Positions 8,482 to 15,439 are shown, counted from the first letter of the stretch. The stretch: DNA of 64,000 nt from Hyunsoonleella pacifica (GCF_004310335.1 NZ_SIRS01000006.1:222297-286296); one strand, 5' to 3'. Notes: generated by a model not told the origin, from the letters alone. Numbers and translations are program-made.

Positions 8482-8778
8482 TCAGATAAAGAAATGTGAT
8501 AGATCATTCCAATCGGGATTTAAATCGTTAATAAGGTTTATTTTCCATTGTCTATTCCATTTCTTGATTTGCTTTTCTCTTTTTATTGCTTCAATTATAG
8601 ATTCAAATTTTTCATAATAAACTAATATATCTAGCCCATATTTGTTAGCAAATCCTCTAGTGTATTTTTTTTTATATTGTGTCATTCTTTGTTTTATATT
8701 TCCTGTCATCCCTATATACAAAATACCATCTTTTTTATTTGTTATAATGTATATGTAATATGTTTCATCGTTAAACAT
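8482..8778 (-). CDS. GIY-YIG nuclease-fold protein, REP-associated
   Basis: 98 residues, the size of stand-alone GIY-YIG proteins of the YhbQ/COG2827 type. The motif pair is YIYII at 8-12 and YIGMT at 21-25, followed by Arg31 (KQRM) and a probable metal ligand Glu68 in AIKREKQIKKW. The family fold cuts DNA; the role of short stand-alone members is not settled. It lies between two inverted copies of a 23-nt palindrome, within 17 bases on each side. The whole unit sits between the trp attenuator and trpE on the operon strand, so it should be transcribed only when attenuation is relieved. The context suggests a small mobile or REP-spreading unit, by analogy with REP-associated transposases. Confidence 0.88.
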   Translation of the reverse strand: MFNDETYYIYIITNKKDGILYIGMTGNIKQRMTQYKKKYTRGFANKYGLDILVYYEKFESIIEAIKREKQIKKWNRQWKINLINDLNPDWNDLSHFFI

Positions 8779-8794
8779 TAAATAGGTTTTAAGG

Positions 8795-8817
8795 TTTCCG
8801 CCTTCGCGGAAATGACA
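8795..8817 (-). repeat. 23-nt palindromic repeat (family 2), right end of GIY-YIG cassette
   Basis: Inverted partner of the copy at 8450-8472; read on the minus strand it starts TGTCATTTCCGCGAAGG. It ends 13 bases before the attenuator stem on the plus-strand map, so the cassette was placed directly behind the terminator. Confidence 0.8.
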
Positions 8818-8830
8818 ATAAAACTATATA

Positions 8831-8862
8831 AAAAAGGCTTGTCGTGAATGACAAGCCTTTTT
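8831..8862 (-). terminator. trp operon attenuator (intrinsic terminator)
   Basis: On the minus strand AAAAAGGCTTGTC pairs perfectly with GACAAGCCTTTTT across the loop ATTCAC, and a T-rich stretch follows. It lies 44 bases after the stop of the trpL leader peptide and before every trp structural gene. A segment after the leader stop (minus-strand TTCGTGAA, 8897-8904) can pair over 7 bases with TTCACGA spanning the loop and the 3' arm (8842-8848), which is a candidate antiterminator. Confidence 0.88.
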
Positions 8863-8906
8863 CGATATTTTAAGTTTAAATATACTAGGGTTTTACTTCA
8901 CGAATG

Positions 8907-8954
8907 TTAGTTTCGAAAGCACCACCACCAAGTATTATTTAATTTTTTGTTCAT
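8907..8954 (-). CDS. trpL: trp operon leader peptide
   Basis: A 15-codon frame, MNKKLNNTWWWCFRN, with three consecutive TGG codons (8922-8930). Trp is about 1% of residues, so three in a row directly upstream of a terminator hairpin and the trp genes is diagnostic of ribosome-mediated attenuation: with scarce charged tRNA-Trp the ribosome stalls on these codons and lets an alternative RNA fold replace the terminator. The ATG lies about 14 bases after the predicted transcription start. Too short for standard gene finders. Confidence 0.88.
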   Translation of the reverse strand: MNKKLNNTWWWCFRN

Positions 8955-8974
8955 TTCAATCTTAAACTATGGGT

Positions 8975-9005
8975 CAAATATAAAAATGAAAATATAATTA
9001 TACAA
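8975..9005 (-). promoter_or_regulatory. Promoter of the trp operon
   Basis: On the minus strand TTG (9003-9005) is followed after 20 bases by TATATTTG (8975-8982), matching the Bacteroidota -33 TTG and -7 TAnnTTTG pair. The start of transcription would fall near 8968, leaving a short 5' end before trpL. Confidence 0.75.
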
Positions 9006-9030
9006 TGCTTTATGTGTTTTTTTAAACAAA

Positions 9031-9058
9031 AAACTACCATACTATAGTATGGTAGTTT
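9031..9058 (-). terminator. Terminator after the MarR gene
   Basis: A perfect 14-bp inverted repeat, AAACTACCATACTA with TAGTATGGTAGTTT, followed on the minus strand by a T run. It ends the MarR transcript before the trp promoter and isolates the two units. Confidence 0.85.
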
Positions 9059-9085
9059 TGTATTGATTATTGAGTTAAGAGAGAG

Positions 9086-9547
9086 TTAGTCTGCTATTAA
9101 CCGTAATTTACCCAATAATCGTATCAACTCTAAAGCCTCATCATCTGTGAGTTGGCTTACTATTTCTACTTCTTTACTGTCAATTAATTTATCAACTTGG
9201 TTTAAGAAGTTTAACCCCTCAGTTGTAATATTTATATCTACTTTCCTTTTGTTAATTCTATTTATTTGCTTTTCTACGAGCTCTTTTTTAATCAATTTAT
9301 CCACTAATCGTGTGGTGTTACTCATTTTGTTTATCATTCGTTCTTGAATGATACTTAATGTTGCAGGATTCCCTTTTCGTCCTCTTAAAATCCGTAAAAC
9401 ATTAAATTGCTGTAATGATATATCTTTTGGTTTTAACAGTTGATTTAGTCCACTATTAATGAATCCAGATGTATATAAAATATTTACTACAACACTTTTG
9501 GATAGCGGAATACTAGAGTTTAATTTTAAAATATCTTCAATCCGCAT
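9086..9547 (-). CDS. MarR family transcriptional regulator
   Basis: About 153 residues from the ATG at 9547 (MRIEDILKLNSS). The frame is open further upstream to a TTG, but that TTG overlaps the -7 element TACATTTG, so the ATG is preferred. The winged-helix core is visible: ISLQQFNVLRILRGRKG, helix-turn-helix PATLSIIQERMINKMSNTTRLVDKLIKKE, and the wing with NKRKVDINITTEGL, then a C-terminal dimerisation helix. Divergent from the thioredoxin/rhodanese genes, which are natural candidate targets (for example in redox response), but no operator is obvious. Confidence 0.85.
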   Translation of the reverse strand: MRIEDILKLNSSIPLSKSVVVNILYTSGFINSGLNQLLKPKDISLQQFNVLRILRGRKGNPATLSIIQERMINKMSNTTRLVDKLIKKELVEKQINRINKRKVDINITTEGLNFLNQVDKLIDSKEVEIVSQLTDDEALELIRLLGKLRLIAD

Positions 9548-9565
9548 TTTTAATTGTTGTATATA

Positions 9566-9573
9566 CAAATGTA
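9566..9573 (-). promoter_or_regulatory. -7 element of the MarR gene promoter
   Basis: TACATTTG on the minus strand, a match to TAnnTTTG, 18 bases upstream of the chosen ATG at 9547. No clear -33 TTG at the usual distance. It decides the start codon of the regulator. Confidence 0.55.
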
Positions 9574-9662
9574 GGTAAAATAATCAACGTCATAAGGTTT
9601 TATTTAAATTTTTGTTAAACCTTCTATTGCTCTAAACGTAATGTTTAATTTTATACATAAAA

Positions 9663-10205
9663 TTGAATTTAAAGACATTGAGATTATTAATAATTATAGT
9701 GTTGGTTACTTTCTCTTGTAAAGAAAAGGTAAGTACTGAAGGGAAACCTCTTACTGAGGTTACAAAGGAAGTGGAGATAGTGTCAGATATTAATCTAGAG
9801 GTTTATGATTTTGAAGAATTTAAAACTTTTTTAAACAAAACCGATGACAAAACTTATGTTATCAATTTTTGGGCAACTTGGTGTGGACCTTGTGTTAAAG
9901 AATTACCATATTTTGAAAAACTAAATACTGAATACAAGAAAAATGGAGTTGAGGTAATTTTAGTAAGTTTAGATTTTCCTCACGTTTATGAGTCTAAATT
10001 AAAACCCTTCATCAAAAAGAAAGATTTAAAAAGTAGAGTAATAGTTTTGAATGACGATAATGAGAATAAATGGATTAATGAGATAGATAAATCTTGGTCT
10101 GGCTCAATTCCAGCAACTATTATCTATAATAAAAGTGCACGTAAGTTTTTTGAAAAATCGTTTACGTATGAAGAATTAGAACAAGAAGTGAAACAGTTAA
10201 AATAG
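9663..10205 (+). CDS. TlpA/ResA-like thioredoxin lipoprotein
   Basis: 180 residues from a TTG start; no in-frame ATG precedes the signal sequence, and a second TTG lies five codons in. N-terminal hydrophobic segment ending in the lipobox-like TFSC (Cys19) indicates a periplasmic, membrane-anchored protein. The thioredoxin fold carries Cys74 and Cys77 in WATWCGPCVKELP, and cis-Pro region GSIPATIIY. Members reduce or maintain thiols in the cell envelope, for example in cytochrome c maturation. It starts a run of two thioredoxin-like and two rhodanese genes, with 6 bases to the next gene. Confidence 0.88.
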   Translation: MNLKTLRLLIIIVLVTFSCKEKVSTEGKPLTEVTKEVEIVSDINLEVYDFEEFKTFLNKTDDKTYVINFWATWCGPCVKELPYFEKLNTEYKKNGVEVILVSLDFPHVYESKLKPFIKKKDLKSRVIVLNDDNENKWINEIDKSWSGSIPATIIYNKSARKFFEKSFTYEELEQEVKQLK

Positions 10206-10211
10206 AATAAA

Positions 10212-10829
10212 ATGAGAAGTTTATTAAAATTAATTCCAGTTATAGCAATTGTGATTTTTGCAAGTGCTTTTACAAATAATTTAGAACACGGTAAAGGTTA
10301 TGATGTTGGAGATGTTGTTGAAGATTTCAAGTTAAAGAATATTGACGGAAGTTTTATTTCTTTAGCAGATTATAAAGAAGCAAAAGGATTCATTATCACT
10401 TTTACTTGTAACACATGCCCGTTTGCAATTGCTTATGAGGATAGGATAATTGCATTAGACAAAAAATATGCTTCTAAAGGATACCCTGTAATTGCGATAA
10501 ATCCAAATAATCCTAATACTAAACCTGGAGATAATTTTGAAGCAATGCAGCAGAGAGCAAAAGAAAAAGGGTTTACGTTTCCTTACTTGGTGGATGAAGG
10601 ACAAAAAGTGTATCCGAAATTCGGAGCTACAAAAACCCCTCATAATTATTTAGTTCAAAAAACTAAAAAGGGAATGGTTGTAAAGTATATTGGAGCAATT
10701 GATGATAGTTCCAGAAATCCAGATGCTGTTAGCGAAACTTATCTTGAGGATGCTGTAGATGCACTTCTCAATGGAGAAGAAATTAAACTTCAAAAAACAA
10801 AAGCAATAGGTTGTTCTATAAAAGTATAA
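10212..10829 (+). CDS. Thioredoxin-like (AhpC/TSA-type) exported redoxin
   Basis: 205 residues with a signal peptide (RSLLKLIPVIAIVIFASAF) and a peroxiredoxin/TlpA-like domain: VGDVVEDFKLKNIDGSF, redox pair Cys66-x2-Cys69 in TFTCNTCPFAIAYEDR, and TKTPHNYLV containing the cis-Pro. The CxxC at the N terminus of the helix suggests thiol-disulfide exchange rather than peroxidase activity. A lone Cys near the C terminus (AIGCSIKV) is notable. Probably the second gene of an operon with the lipoprotein thioredoxin; a terminator follows. Confidence 0.87.
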   Translation: MRSLLKLIPVIAIVIFASAFTNNLEHGKGYDVGDVVEDFKLKNIDGSFISLADYKEAKGFIITFTCNTCPFAIAYEDRIIALDKKYASKGYPVIAINPNNPNTKPGDNFEAMQQRAKEKGFTFPYLVDEGQKVYPKFGATKTPHNYLVQKTKKGMVVKYIGAIDDSSRNPDAVSETYLEDAVDALLNGEEIKLQKTKAIGCSIKV

Positions 10830-10850
10830 ATCGAATAAAGAAATAGATAA

Positions 10851-10882
10851 AAGTCCGAGGTGTAATACTTCGGATTTTTTTT
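10851..10882 (+). terminator. Terminator after the thioredoxin pair
   Basis: The arms TCCGA and TCGGA, extended by flanking A/T pairs, surround GGTGTAATACT and are followed by eight or more T. It separates the thioredoxin genes from the promoter of the rhodanese genes. Confidence 0.75.
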
Positions 10883-10904
10883 CGTCTATATTTTTGAGAA
10901 GTTT

Positions 10905-10912
10905 TAACTTTG
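10905..10912 (+). promoter_or_regulatory. -7 element of the rhodanese gene promoter
   Basis: TAACTTTG matches TAnnTTTG, 17 bases before the ATG at 10930. It rules out the longer frame that begins at 10894. Confidence 0.6.
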
Positions 10913-10929
10913 CAAAAAACACATATATA

Positions 10930-11247
10930 ATGGAAGATTTAACACAAGATGAATGGGCTGATCAATTAGCAAATGAAGAGAATGCTGTAGTGCTTGATGT
11001 CAGAACAGATGATGAGGTTGCAGATGGTATTATTCCAGAAGCTATTCATATAGACATATATAAAGGTCAAGAGTTTATTGATGCTATTGAAGCACTTGAT
11101 AAATCTAAAAGTTATTATGTATACTGTCGTTCTGGAAACCGAAGTGGGCAAGCATGCCAAATTATGGAAGAGTTGGGTTTTGAAAAAGCTTATAACCTTG
11201 AAGGAGGAATGCTTCAATGGACGGGAGATGTAGTAGATTTTGAATAA
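10930..11247 (+). CDS. Single-domain rhodanese, cytoplasmic
   Basis: 105 residues from ATG 10930. Rhodanese domain only: AVVLDVRTDDEV, then the active-site loop YYVYCRSGNRSGQA with Cys66, and LEGGMLQW at the end, which is typical of the sulfurtransferase fold. It carries persulfide sulfur between donors and acceptors. No signal peptide, so it acts in the cytoplasm, in contrast to its lipoprotein neighbour 10 bases downstream. Own promoter between it and the thioredoxin genes. Confidence 0.93.
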   Translation: MEDLTQDEWADQLANEENAVVLDVRTDDEVADGIIPEAIHIDIYKGQEFIDAIEALDKSKSYYVYCRSGNRSGQACQIMEELGFEKAYNLEGGMLQWTGDVVDFE

Positions 11248-11257
11248 TAGATCTTCG

Positions 11258-11644
11258 ATGAAATTCAATCTTATTGTATTTTTAGCTTTATTTATACTAA
11301 TAGGTTGTATTTCTTCTCACGATAATTCAGTTGTTCTAAAACCTGAAGCTTTTAAAAGTAAAATTAAAAGTGCAGAAGTCCAGTTAATAGATGTAAGAAC
11401 ACCAAAAGAATTCAATTCAGGGCATATCAAAAATGCTATAAATATTAATTACTTTTCTAAGAATTTTCAAGATAGTATCAGTTTACTTCGTACTAAACTA
11501 CCTGTATTTATATATTGTCGTTCTGGAAAACGTAGTGCAAAAAGTGCAGCCACATTTAGGGCTTTAGGTTTTGACTCTATTTATCAATTAGAAGGTGGAT
11601 TTCTAAAATGGAAATCGAAAGGGTATATTATAGAAAAAAACTAA
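11258..11644 (+). CDS. Rhodanese lipoprotein
   Basis: 128 residues from ATG 11258 (an upstream TTG in frame lies inside the end of the previous gene and is not favoured). N-terminal membrane segment with lipobox LIGC (Cys17), so the protein is expected on the periplasmic side of a membrane. The rhodanese domain has VQLIDVRTPKEF, the active loop FIYCRSGKRSAKSA with Cys87 and YQLEGGFLKWK. It is a second rhodanese in tandem with a cytoplasmic one, which may pass sulfur or handle thiols across compartments; that link is inference. Confidence 0.92.
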   Translation: MKFNLIVFLALFILIGCISSHDNSVVLKPEAFKSKIKSAEVQLIDVRTPKEFNSGHIKNAININYFSKNFQDSISLLRTKLPVFIYCRSGKRSAKSAATFRALGFDSIYQLEGGFLKWKSKGYIIEKN

Positions 11645-11740
11645 AAACAATAGTTTTACTTAAAGAATTGGGTAAGGTTTGATTAAGTAAGCTGTAACTT
11701 TATGAATCAGTTTGAAAACTGTAGATATAAATAAAAAACG

Positions 11741-11777
11741 TAAAAAGCCTTTGACCTAACTTACTTAAAGCTTTTTA
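11741..11777 (+). terminator. Terminator after the rhodanese pair
   Basis: AAAAAGC-TTT pairs with AAAGCTTTTT (one bulged C) and a T-rich stretch follows. The rest of the 265-base gap to the next gene is AT-rich; an imperfect inverted repeat AATGCTA/TAGCATT lies near 11853-11871 with no clear role. Confidence 0.65.
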
Positions 11778-11909
11778 TCTTTTTTTTAAGTACTTTACCT
11801 TTTATATTTTTAGGAAAGTACTTCTTTTCCCTAATTTTATTTAAAATTTTAAATGCTAATTAATAGCATTCTGAAATTTTAATAATTTTTACCCTGAAAT
11901 ATTAGAATT

Positions 11910-12236
11910 ATGGAAAATGGCTTACTCATTATAGGATTGATAGCATTGTTGTTTTTATGTATGTATGGTTATGCATACGGTACTGTTGCTTTAGAAAAAG
12001 GTAAACTTAAAAAACAACAACAAGAATTAGAGGAAATAGAAGCTAAGAGACAAGAAGAACGTCTTGCACGTCAAAAAGCTAGAGACGAAAAATTAGAAAA
12101 GTTAAGAAAGCGTAGTCAGGAAATAAGGCTGGAATTAAATAGACTTGAAAAAGTAAACTTACATGGCGCAACTCAAGATCAAAAGAAAGTTGAAAAAATG
12201 AAACAGCGCATAGAAGAAAAGCAACAAGCAAGCTAA
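11910..12236 (+). CDS. Small membrane-anchored coiled-coil protein
   Basis: 108 residues, not recognised. One N-terminal transmembrane segment (GLLIIGLIALLFLCMYGYAY), then a long charged helix from about residue 30 to the end, rich in Glu, Lys, Arg and Gln (ELEEIEAKRQEERLARQK). It probably sits in the inner membrane with its coiled coil in the cytoplasm. It stands alone between terminators. Similar small proteins are common in flavobacteria without a known function. Confidence 0.75.
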   Translation: MENGLLIIGLIALLFLCMYGYAYGTVALEKGKLKKQQQELEEIEAKRQEERLARQKARDEKLEKLRKRSQEIRLELNRLEKVNLHGATQDQKKVEKMKQRIEEKQQAS

Positions 12237-12261
12237 GCCAATAAAGAATATATTATATATG

Positions 12262-12290
12262 GACACTTTACTTAAGGTGTCTTTTTTTTT
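12262..12290 (+). terminator. Terminator between the coiled-coil gene and lacI-type gene
   Basis: GACAC pairs with GTGTC around TTTACTTAAG and is followed by 12 T. It ends the small membrane protein gene; the convergent LacI gene ends only a few bases downstream. Confidence 0.75.
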
Positions 12291-12293
12291 TTG

Positions 12294-13319
12294 CTATTTT
12301 CTTTTGGAAGAAGCTCTAACTATAAGTTCAGCATCTAAAATCATTTTGTTGAGACTAACTTCTTCTTGAGGATTTTTTATTCTTTTTAGAAACGTTTTGG
12401 CAGCCAATTCTCCAATTCTCTCACTATGCTGTTCTACCGATGAAATTGAAGGAGTGGCAATCGCAGAAAAAGGTTCATTACTAAAACCAACTAATGCTAT
12501 ATCTTCTGGAACATTTATGTTGTTTTCTTTCATAACTTCAAGAGCGCCTAATGCAGCATAGTCACCGGATACATAAATACCATCAGGTCTATTAGGAAGC
12601 TTCAGTATTTTCTTCATTAACTCTCTTCCATCACTCTGTCTTAAATTACATTCATATATTAAATTTTCTTCAAAGGGTAAGTTGTACTTGTTTAAAGCAT
12701 CTAAGTATCCTCTAATTCTATTTTTATATATTCTTGTATGACTAAAACCACTTATATGAGCAATTCTTTTACAACCTTGCTCAACCAAATGATCTATTAC
12801 TATATGACTACTCATATAGTCATCAATTCCGACATAATCAACATTAAGATCATTCTCTCCTCTATCAAATAATATCAAAGGAATACCTTTCTGTTTAATT
12901 TTATTATAATAATCAAGTTTCACAGTTTCGTTAGCCATTGAAGCAATAATACCATCTACTTGTGTAAACAGGAGTGCTTCAATATTCTTGCACTCTTTTA
13001 CATAAGATTCGTTAGATTGGGTAATAATTACATTGTATCCTTTTTTATTTAAAATAGCTTCAATGGTTTCAATAACAGAAGAAAAGAAATTACTATTAGC
13101 TTTAGGTATAATAACACCAACTAAATTGCTTTTACCTTTTCTAAGAGCTGTTGCAATATGGTTGGGTTGATAGTTAAGGTTTTCAGCAACTTGTAAAACG
13201 GCTTCTTTCGTTTTTTTACTTATTCTAGGATGGTTGTTTAAAGCTTTTGAGACGGCGGAAGGGGTAATTCCTAAAACATTAGCAATATCTTTTATAGTAG
13301 TTTTTTTTTTATATCCCAA
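12294..13319 (-). CDS. LacI family transcriptional repressor of kdgK-eda
   Basis: 341 residues. N-terminal LacI helix-turn-helix TIKDIANVLGITPSAVSKAL with hinge YQPNHIATALRKGKSNLVGV, then a periplasmic-binding-protein-like sugar domain (GVIIPKANSNFF, HISGFSHTRIYKNRIRGY, DGIYVSGDYAALGALEVM). It is divergent from kdgK-eda. Two 20-nt operators with ends TTGTT...AACAA lie in the shared region, one over its own promoter and one over the kdgK promoter, so it should repress itself and the pathway. The inducer is presumably a uronate-derived sugar such as KDG; that is inference. Confidence 0.92.
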   Translation of the reverse strand: MGYKKKTTIKDIANVLGITPSAVSKALNNHPRISKKTKEAVLQVAENLNYQPNHIATALRKGKSNLVGVIIPKANSNFFSSVIETIEAILNKKGYNVIITQSNESYVKECKNIEALLFTQVDGIIASMANETVKLDYYNKIKQKGIPLILFDRGENDLNVDYVGIDDYMSSHIVIDHLVEQGCKRIAHISGFSHTRIYKNRIRGYLDALNKYNLPFEENLIYECNLRQSDGRELMKKILKLPNRPDGIYVSGDYAALGALEVMKENNINVPEDIALVGFSNEPFSAIATPSISSVEQHSERIGELAAKTFLKRIKNPQEEVSLNKMILDAELIVRASSKRK

Positions 13320-13332
13320 TTTTTATTTACTT

Positions 13333-13352
13333 TTGTTACAACGTTTGAACAA
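13333..13352. promoter_or_regulatory. LacI-type operator O1, over the regulator's promoter
   Basis: TTGTTACAACGTTTGAACAA: a 20-nt palindrome-like site with the central CG typical of LacI family operators. It overlaps the minus-strand -7 element TATATTTG (13350-13357) of the repressor gene. Confidence 0.8.
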
Positions 13353-13357
13353 ATATA
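13350..13357 (-). promoter_or_regulatory. -7 element of the LacI-type gene
   Basis: TATATTTG on the minus strand, 30 bases before the ATG. It overlaps operator O1 by three bases, which allows autorepression. Confidence 0.65.
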
Positions 13358-13484
13358 CTGTTTTTATTCAAATTATAACTAGACCAACTAAAAATAACTG
13401 AGCACTTTCCTTTTTTTAATTGACTTCGTAACGTTTTGTGTTTCATCTTATTAAAAGAAAATTAAGTTTATTTTTATTTGGTTC

Positions 13485-13492
13485 TATTTTTG
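13485..13492 (+). promoter_or_regulatory. -7 element of kdgK
   Basis: TATTTTTG matches TAnnTTTG and overlaps the start of operator O2 at 13490. Same geometry as on the repressor side: the -7 runs directly into TTGTTC. Confidence 0.65.
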
Positions 13493-13509
13493 TTCAATCG
13501 ATGGAACAA
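13490..13509. promoter_or_regulatory. LacI-type operator O2, over the kdgK promoter
   Basis: TTGTTCAATCGATGGAACAA: ends TTGTTC/GAACAA around central ATCGAT. It shares length, ends and the central CG with O1, 157 bases away. The site lies just downstream of the -7 element, where a bound repressor would block initiation. Confidence 0.82.
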
Positions 13510-13539
13510 TTTAAGAATAATTAATATTAATTAAGTACA

Positions 13540-14586
13540 ATGGCAAAAGTAGTAACATTTGGAGAAATCATGTTAAGATTGGCTCCACACGGATTTTTAA
13601 GATTTTCACAATCCACATCATTTGATGTAATTTATGGAGGAGGTGAGAGTAATGTAGCAGTATCACTAGCAAATTATGGTATTCCTGTAGATTTTGTAAC
13701 ACGTTTACCTAAGAATGATATAGGAGAATGTGCATTTATGGAGATGAGAAAAAGAGGTGTTGGCGTTGATAAAGTTGTTTGGGGTGGAGACCGTTTGGGG
13801 ATTTATTTTCTTGAAACTGGAGCTGTAAACCGTGGAAGTAAAGTGGTTTATGATAGAGCACATTCTGCAATGGCTGAAATTAAAGCAGGCATGGTAGATT
13901 GGGATGCTGCTTTTGAAGGAGCAGATTGGTTCCATTGGACAGGTATCACACCAGCTATTTCTCAAGGTGCTGCGGATGCATGTTTAGAGGCATTAAAAGT
14001 AGCAAGTGCAAAAGGCCTTACCATTTCTACAGACCTTAATTATCGTCAAAAGCTATGGAAATATTGCGATGAAGCACATAGAGAAACAGTAATGACTGAG
14101 TTAACATCTTATTGCGATATTATTTTAGGAAATGAAGAAGATGCAGAAAAGCATTTTGGAATTAAGCCAGAAGGTTTAGACATAACAACGCAAGGAGAGC
14201 ATGTAAAAGGAGCGGCTTTTTTATCAGTATGTGACCAAATGTTGAAAAAATTCCCACGTGCTAAAAAAGTAATTACAACATTAAGAGGTTCAATATCAGC
14301 TTCTCATAATACATGGGCAGGGGTCTTATACGATGGAGAAACGTTATTTGAATCTCCTCAATATCAAATTACAGATATTGTTGACCGTGTAGGTGGTGGA
14401 GATAGTTTTATGGGTGGTTTAATATATGGATTGATTGAATATGAAGGGGACGACCAAAAAGCATTAAATTTTGCAGTGGCAGCTTCATGTTTAAAGCATA
14501 CAATTAAAGGTGATGCAAACTTATCTACAATAGATGAAGTGAAGAAATTAATGAGCGGAGATGCTTCAGGACGTGTAGCAAGATAA
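13540..14586 (+). CDS. kdgK: 2-keto-3-deoxygluconate kinase (PfkB family)
   Basis: 348 residues. Phosphorylates 2-keto-3-deoxygluconate to KDPG for the aldolase encoded next. PfkB hallmarks: N-terminal VVTFGEIMLRLAP, GGGESNVAVSLANYG near residue 37, and the C-terminal DRVGGGDSFMGGL with the catalytic Asp; the anion-hole sequence here is GGGD where GAGD is commoner. Together with eda it forms the common end of uronate degradation (alginate, pectin), a frequent trait of marine flavobacteria. Controlled by the divergent LacI-type repressor through operator O2. Confidence 0.93.
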   Translation: MAKVVTFGEIMLRLAPHGFLRFSQSTSFDVIYGGGESNVAVSLANYGIPVDFVTRLPKNDIGECAFMEMRKRGVGVDKVVWGGDRLGIYFLETGAVNRGSKVVYDRAHSAMAEIKAGMVDWDAAFEGADWFHWTGITPAISQGAADACLEALKVASAKGLTISTDLNYRQKLWKYCDEAHRETVMTELTSYCDIILGNEEDAEKHFGIKPEGLDITTQGEHVKGAAFLSVCDQMLKKFPRAKKVITTLRGSISASHNTWAGVLYDGETLFESPQYQITDIVDRVGGGDSFMGGLIYGLIEYEGDDQKALNFAVAASCLKHTIKGDANLSTIDEVKKLMSGDASGRVAR

Positions 14587-14592
14587 AATAGT

Positions 14593-14668
14593 GTTTAATT
14601 GTTGATCTGTTAGATCGCTAGTTATATCGGTTTAGCAGTTCAACAACTACACAAATCAACAATTAAAC
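14593..14668. repeat. Long inverted repeat between kdgK and eda
   Basis: GTTTAATTGTTGAT (14593-14606) and ATCAACAATTAAAC (14655-14668) are perfect 14-bp inverted arms around a 48-base loop that can fold further (CTG...CAG). The right arm alone, AAATCAACAATTAAAC, recurs upstream of the dehydrogenase gene near 21313. The structure lies in the intercistronic mRNA and could tune eda translation or mRNA stability; it may also simply be a spacer repeat. Confidence 0.65.
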
Positions 14669-14677
14669 ATTTACAAA

Positions 14678-15346
14678 ATGGCACAGTTTACAAGATTAGA
14701 AGTTGCAGCAGCAATGAAAGAAACTGGGATGATTCCTTTGTTTTTTAATCAAGATATAGAATTAAGTAAAAAAGTACTAAAAGCCTGCTATGATGGTGGT
14801 GCTCGATTAATGGAGTTTACAGCTAGAGGTGATTTTGCTCACGAGGTTTTTGGAGAATTAACTAAATATGCTATAGCAGAATTACCTGGAATGATCATGG
14901 GAGTTGGTTCTGTAACCGATGCAGGACAAGCATCTCTGTATATGGCATTAGGAGCCAACTTTATAGTAACTCCTGTATTAAGAGAAGATATTGCAATAGT
15001 ATGTAATAGAAGAAAGGTATTATGGTCTCCAGGTTGTGGGACACTTACTGAAATAACTAGAGCAGAAGAATTAGGTTGTGAAATTGTAAAGTTGTTCCCT
15101 GGAGATATTTATGGACCGCAATTTGTTAAAGGGATAAAAGGACCTCAACAATGGACTTCTATTATGCCTACAGGAGGTGTTTCTCCAACTGAAGAAAATT
15201 TAAAAGCATGGTTTGATGCAGGAGTAACATGCGTAGGAATGGGCTCTAAATTAATATCAAAAGATATTATTGCAAATAAAGATTATGCAAAACTGGAGCA
15301 AGATGTAAGAAATGCACTAGCTATTGTAAAAGCAGTTAGGAAATAG
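14678..15346 (+). CDS. eda: KDPG / 4-hydroxy-2-oxoglutarate aldolase
   Basis: 222 residues, class I aldolase TIM barrel that splits KDPG to pyruvate and glyceraldehyde 3-phosphate. Catalytic residues can be placed: Glu46 and Arg50 in MEFTARGDF and Schiff-base Lys138 in CEIVKLFPGD; PTGGVSPTEEN follows as in the family. Second gene of the kdgK operon, 91 bases after it, and followed by a terminator. Confidence 0.95.
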   Translation: MAQFTRLEVAAAMKETGMIPLFFNQDIELSKKVLKACYDGGARLMEFTARGDFAHEVFGELTKYAIAELPGMIMGVGSVTDAGQASLYMALGANFIVTPVLREDIAIVCNRRKVLWSPGCGTLTEITRAEELGCEIVKLFPGDIYGPQFVKGIKGPQQWTSIMPTGGVSPTEENLKAWFDAGVTCVGMGSKLISKDIIANKDYAKLEQDVRNALAIVKAVRK

Positions 15347-15394
15347 ATTTTTTATACATTCCAGGTAACTTATTTTATCCAATAAATAATACCG

Positions 15395-15439
15395 AAAAGC
15401 TATTAGTCGCTCTAAATAAGTGGTTAATAGCTTTTTTTT
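15395..15439 (+). terminator. Terminator of kdgK-eda
   Basis: AAAAGCTATTA pairs with TAATAGCTTTT (11 bp) around a 19-base loop, followed by a T run. Confidence 0.8.

Noticed and set aside
8408-8617. Plus-strand open frame across the trpE start and GIY-YIG gene
   Set aside because: Antisense shadow of two well supported genes; no homology signal.
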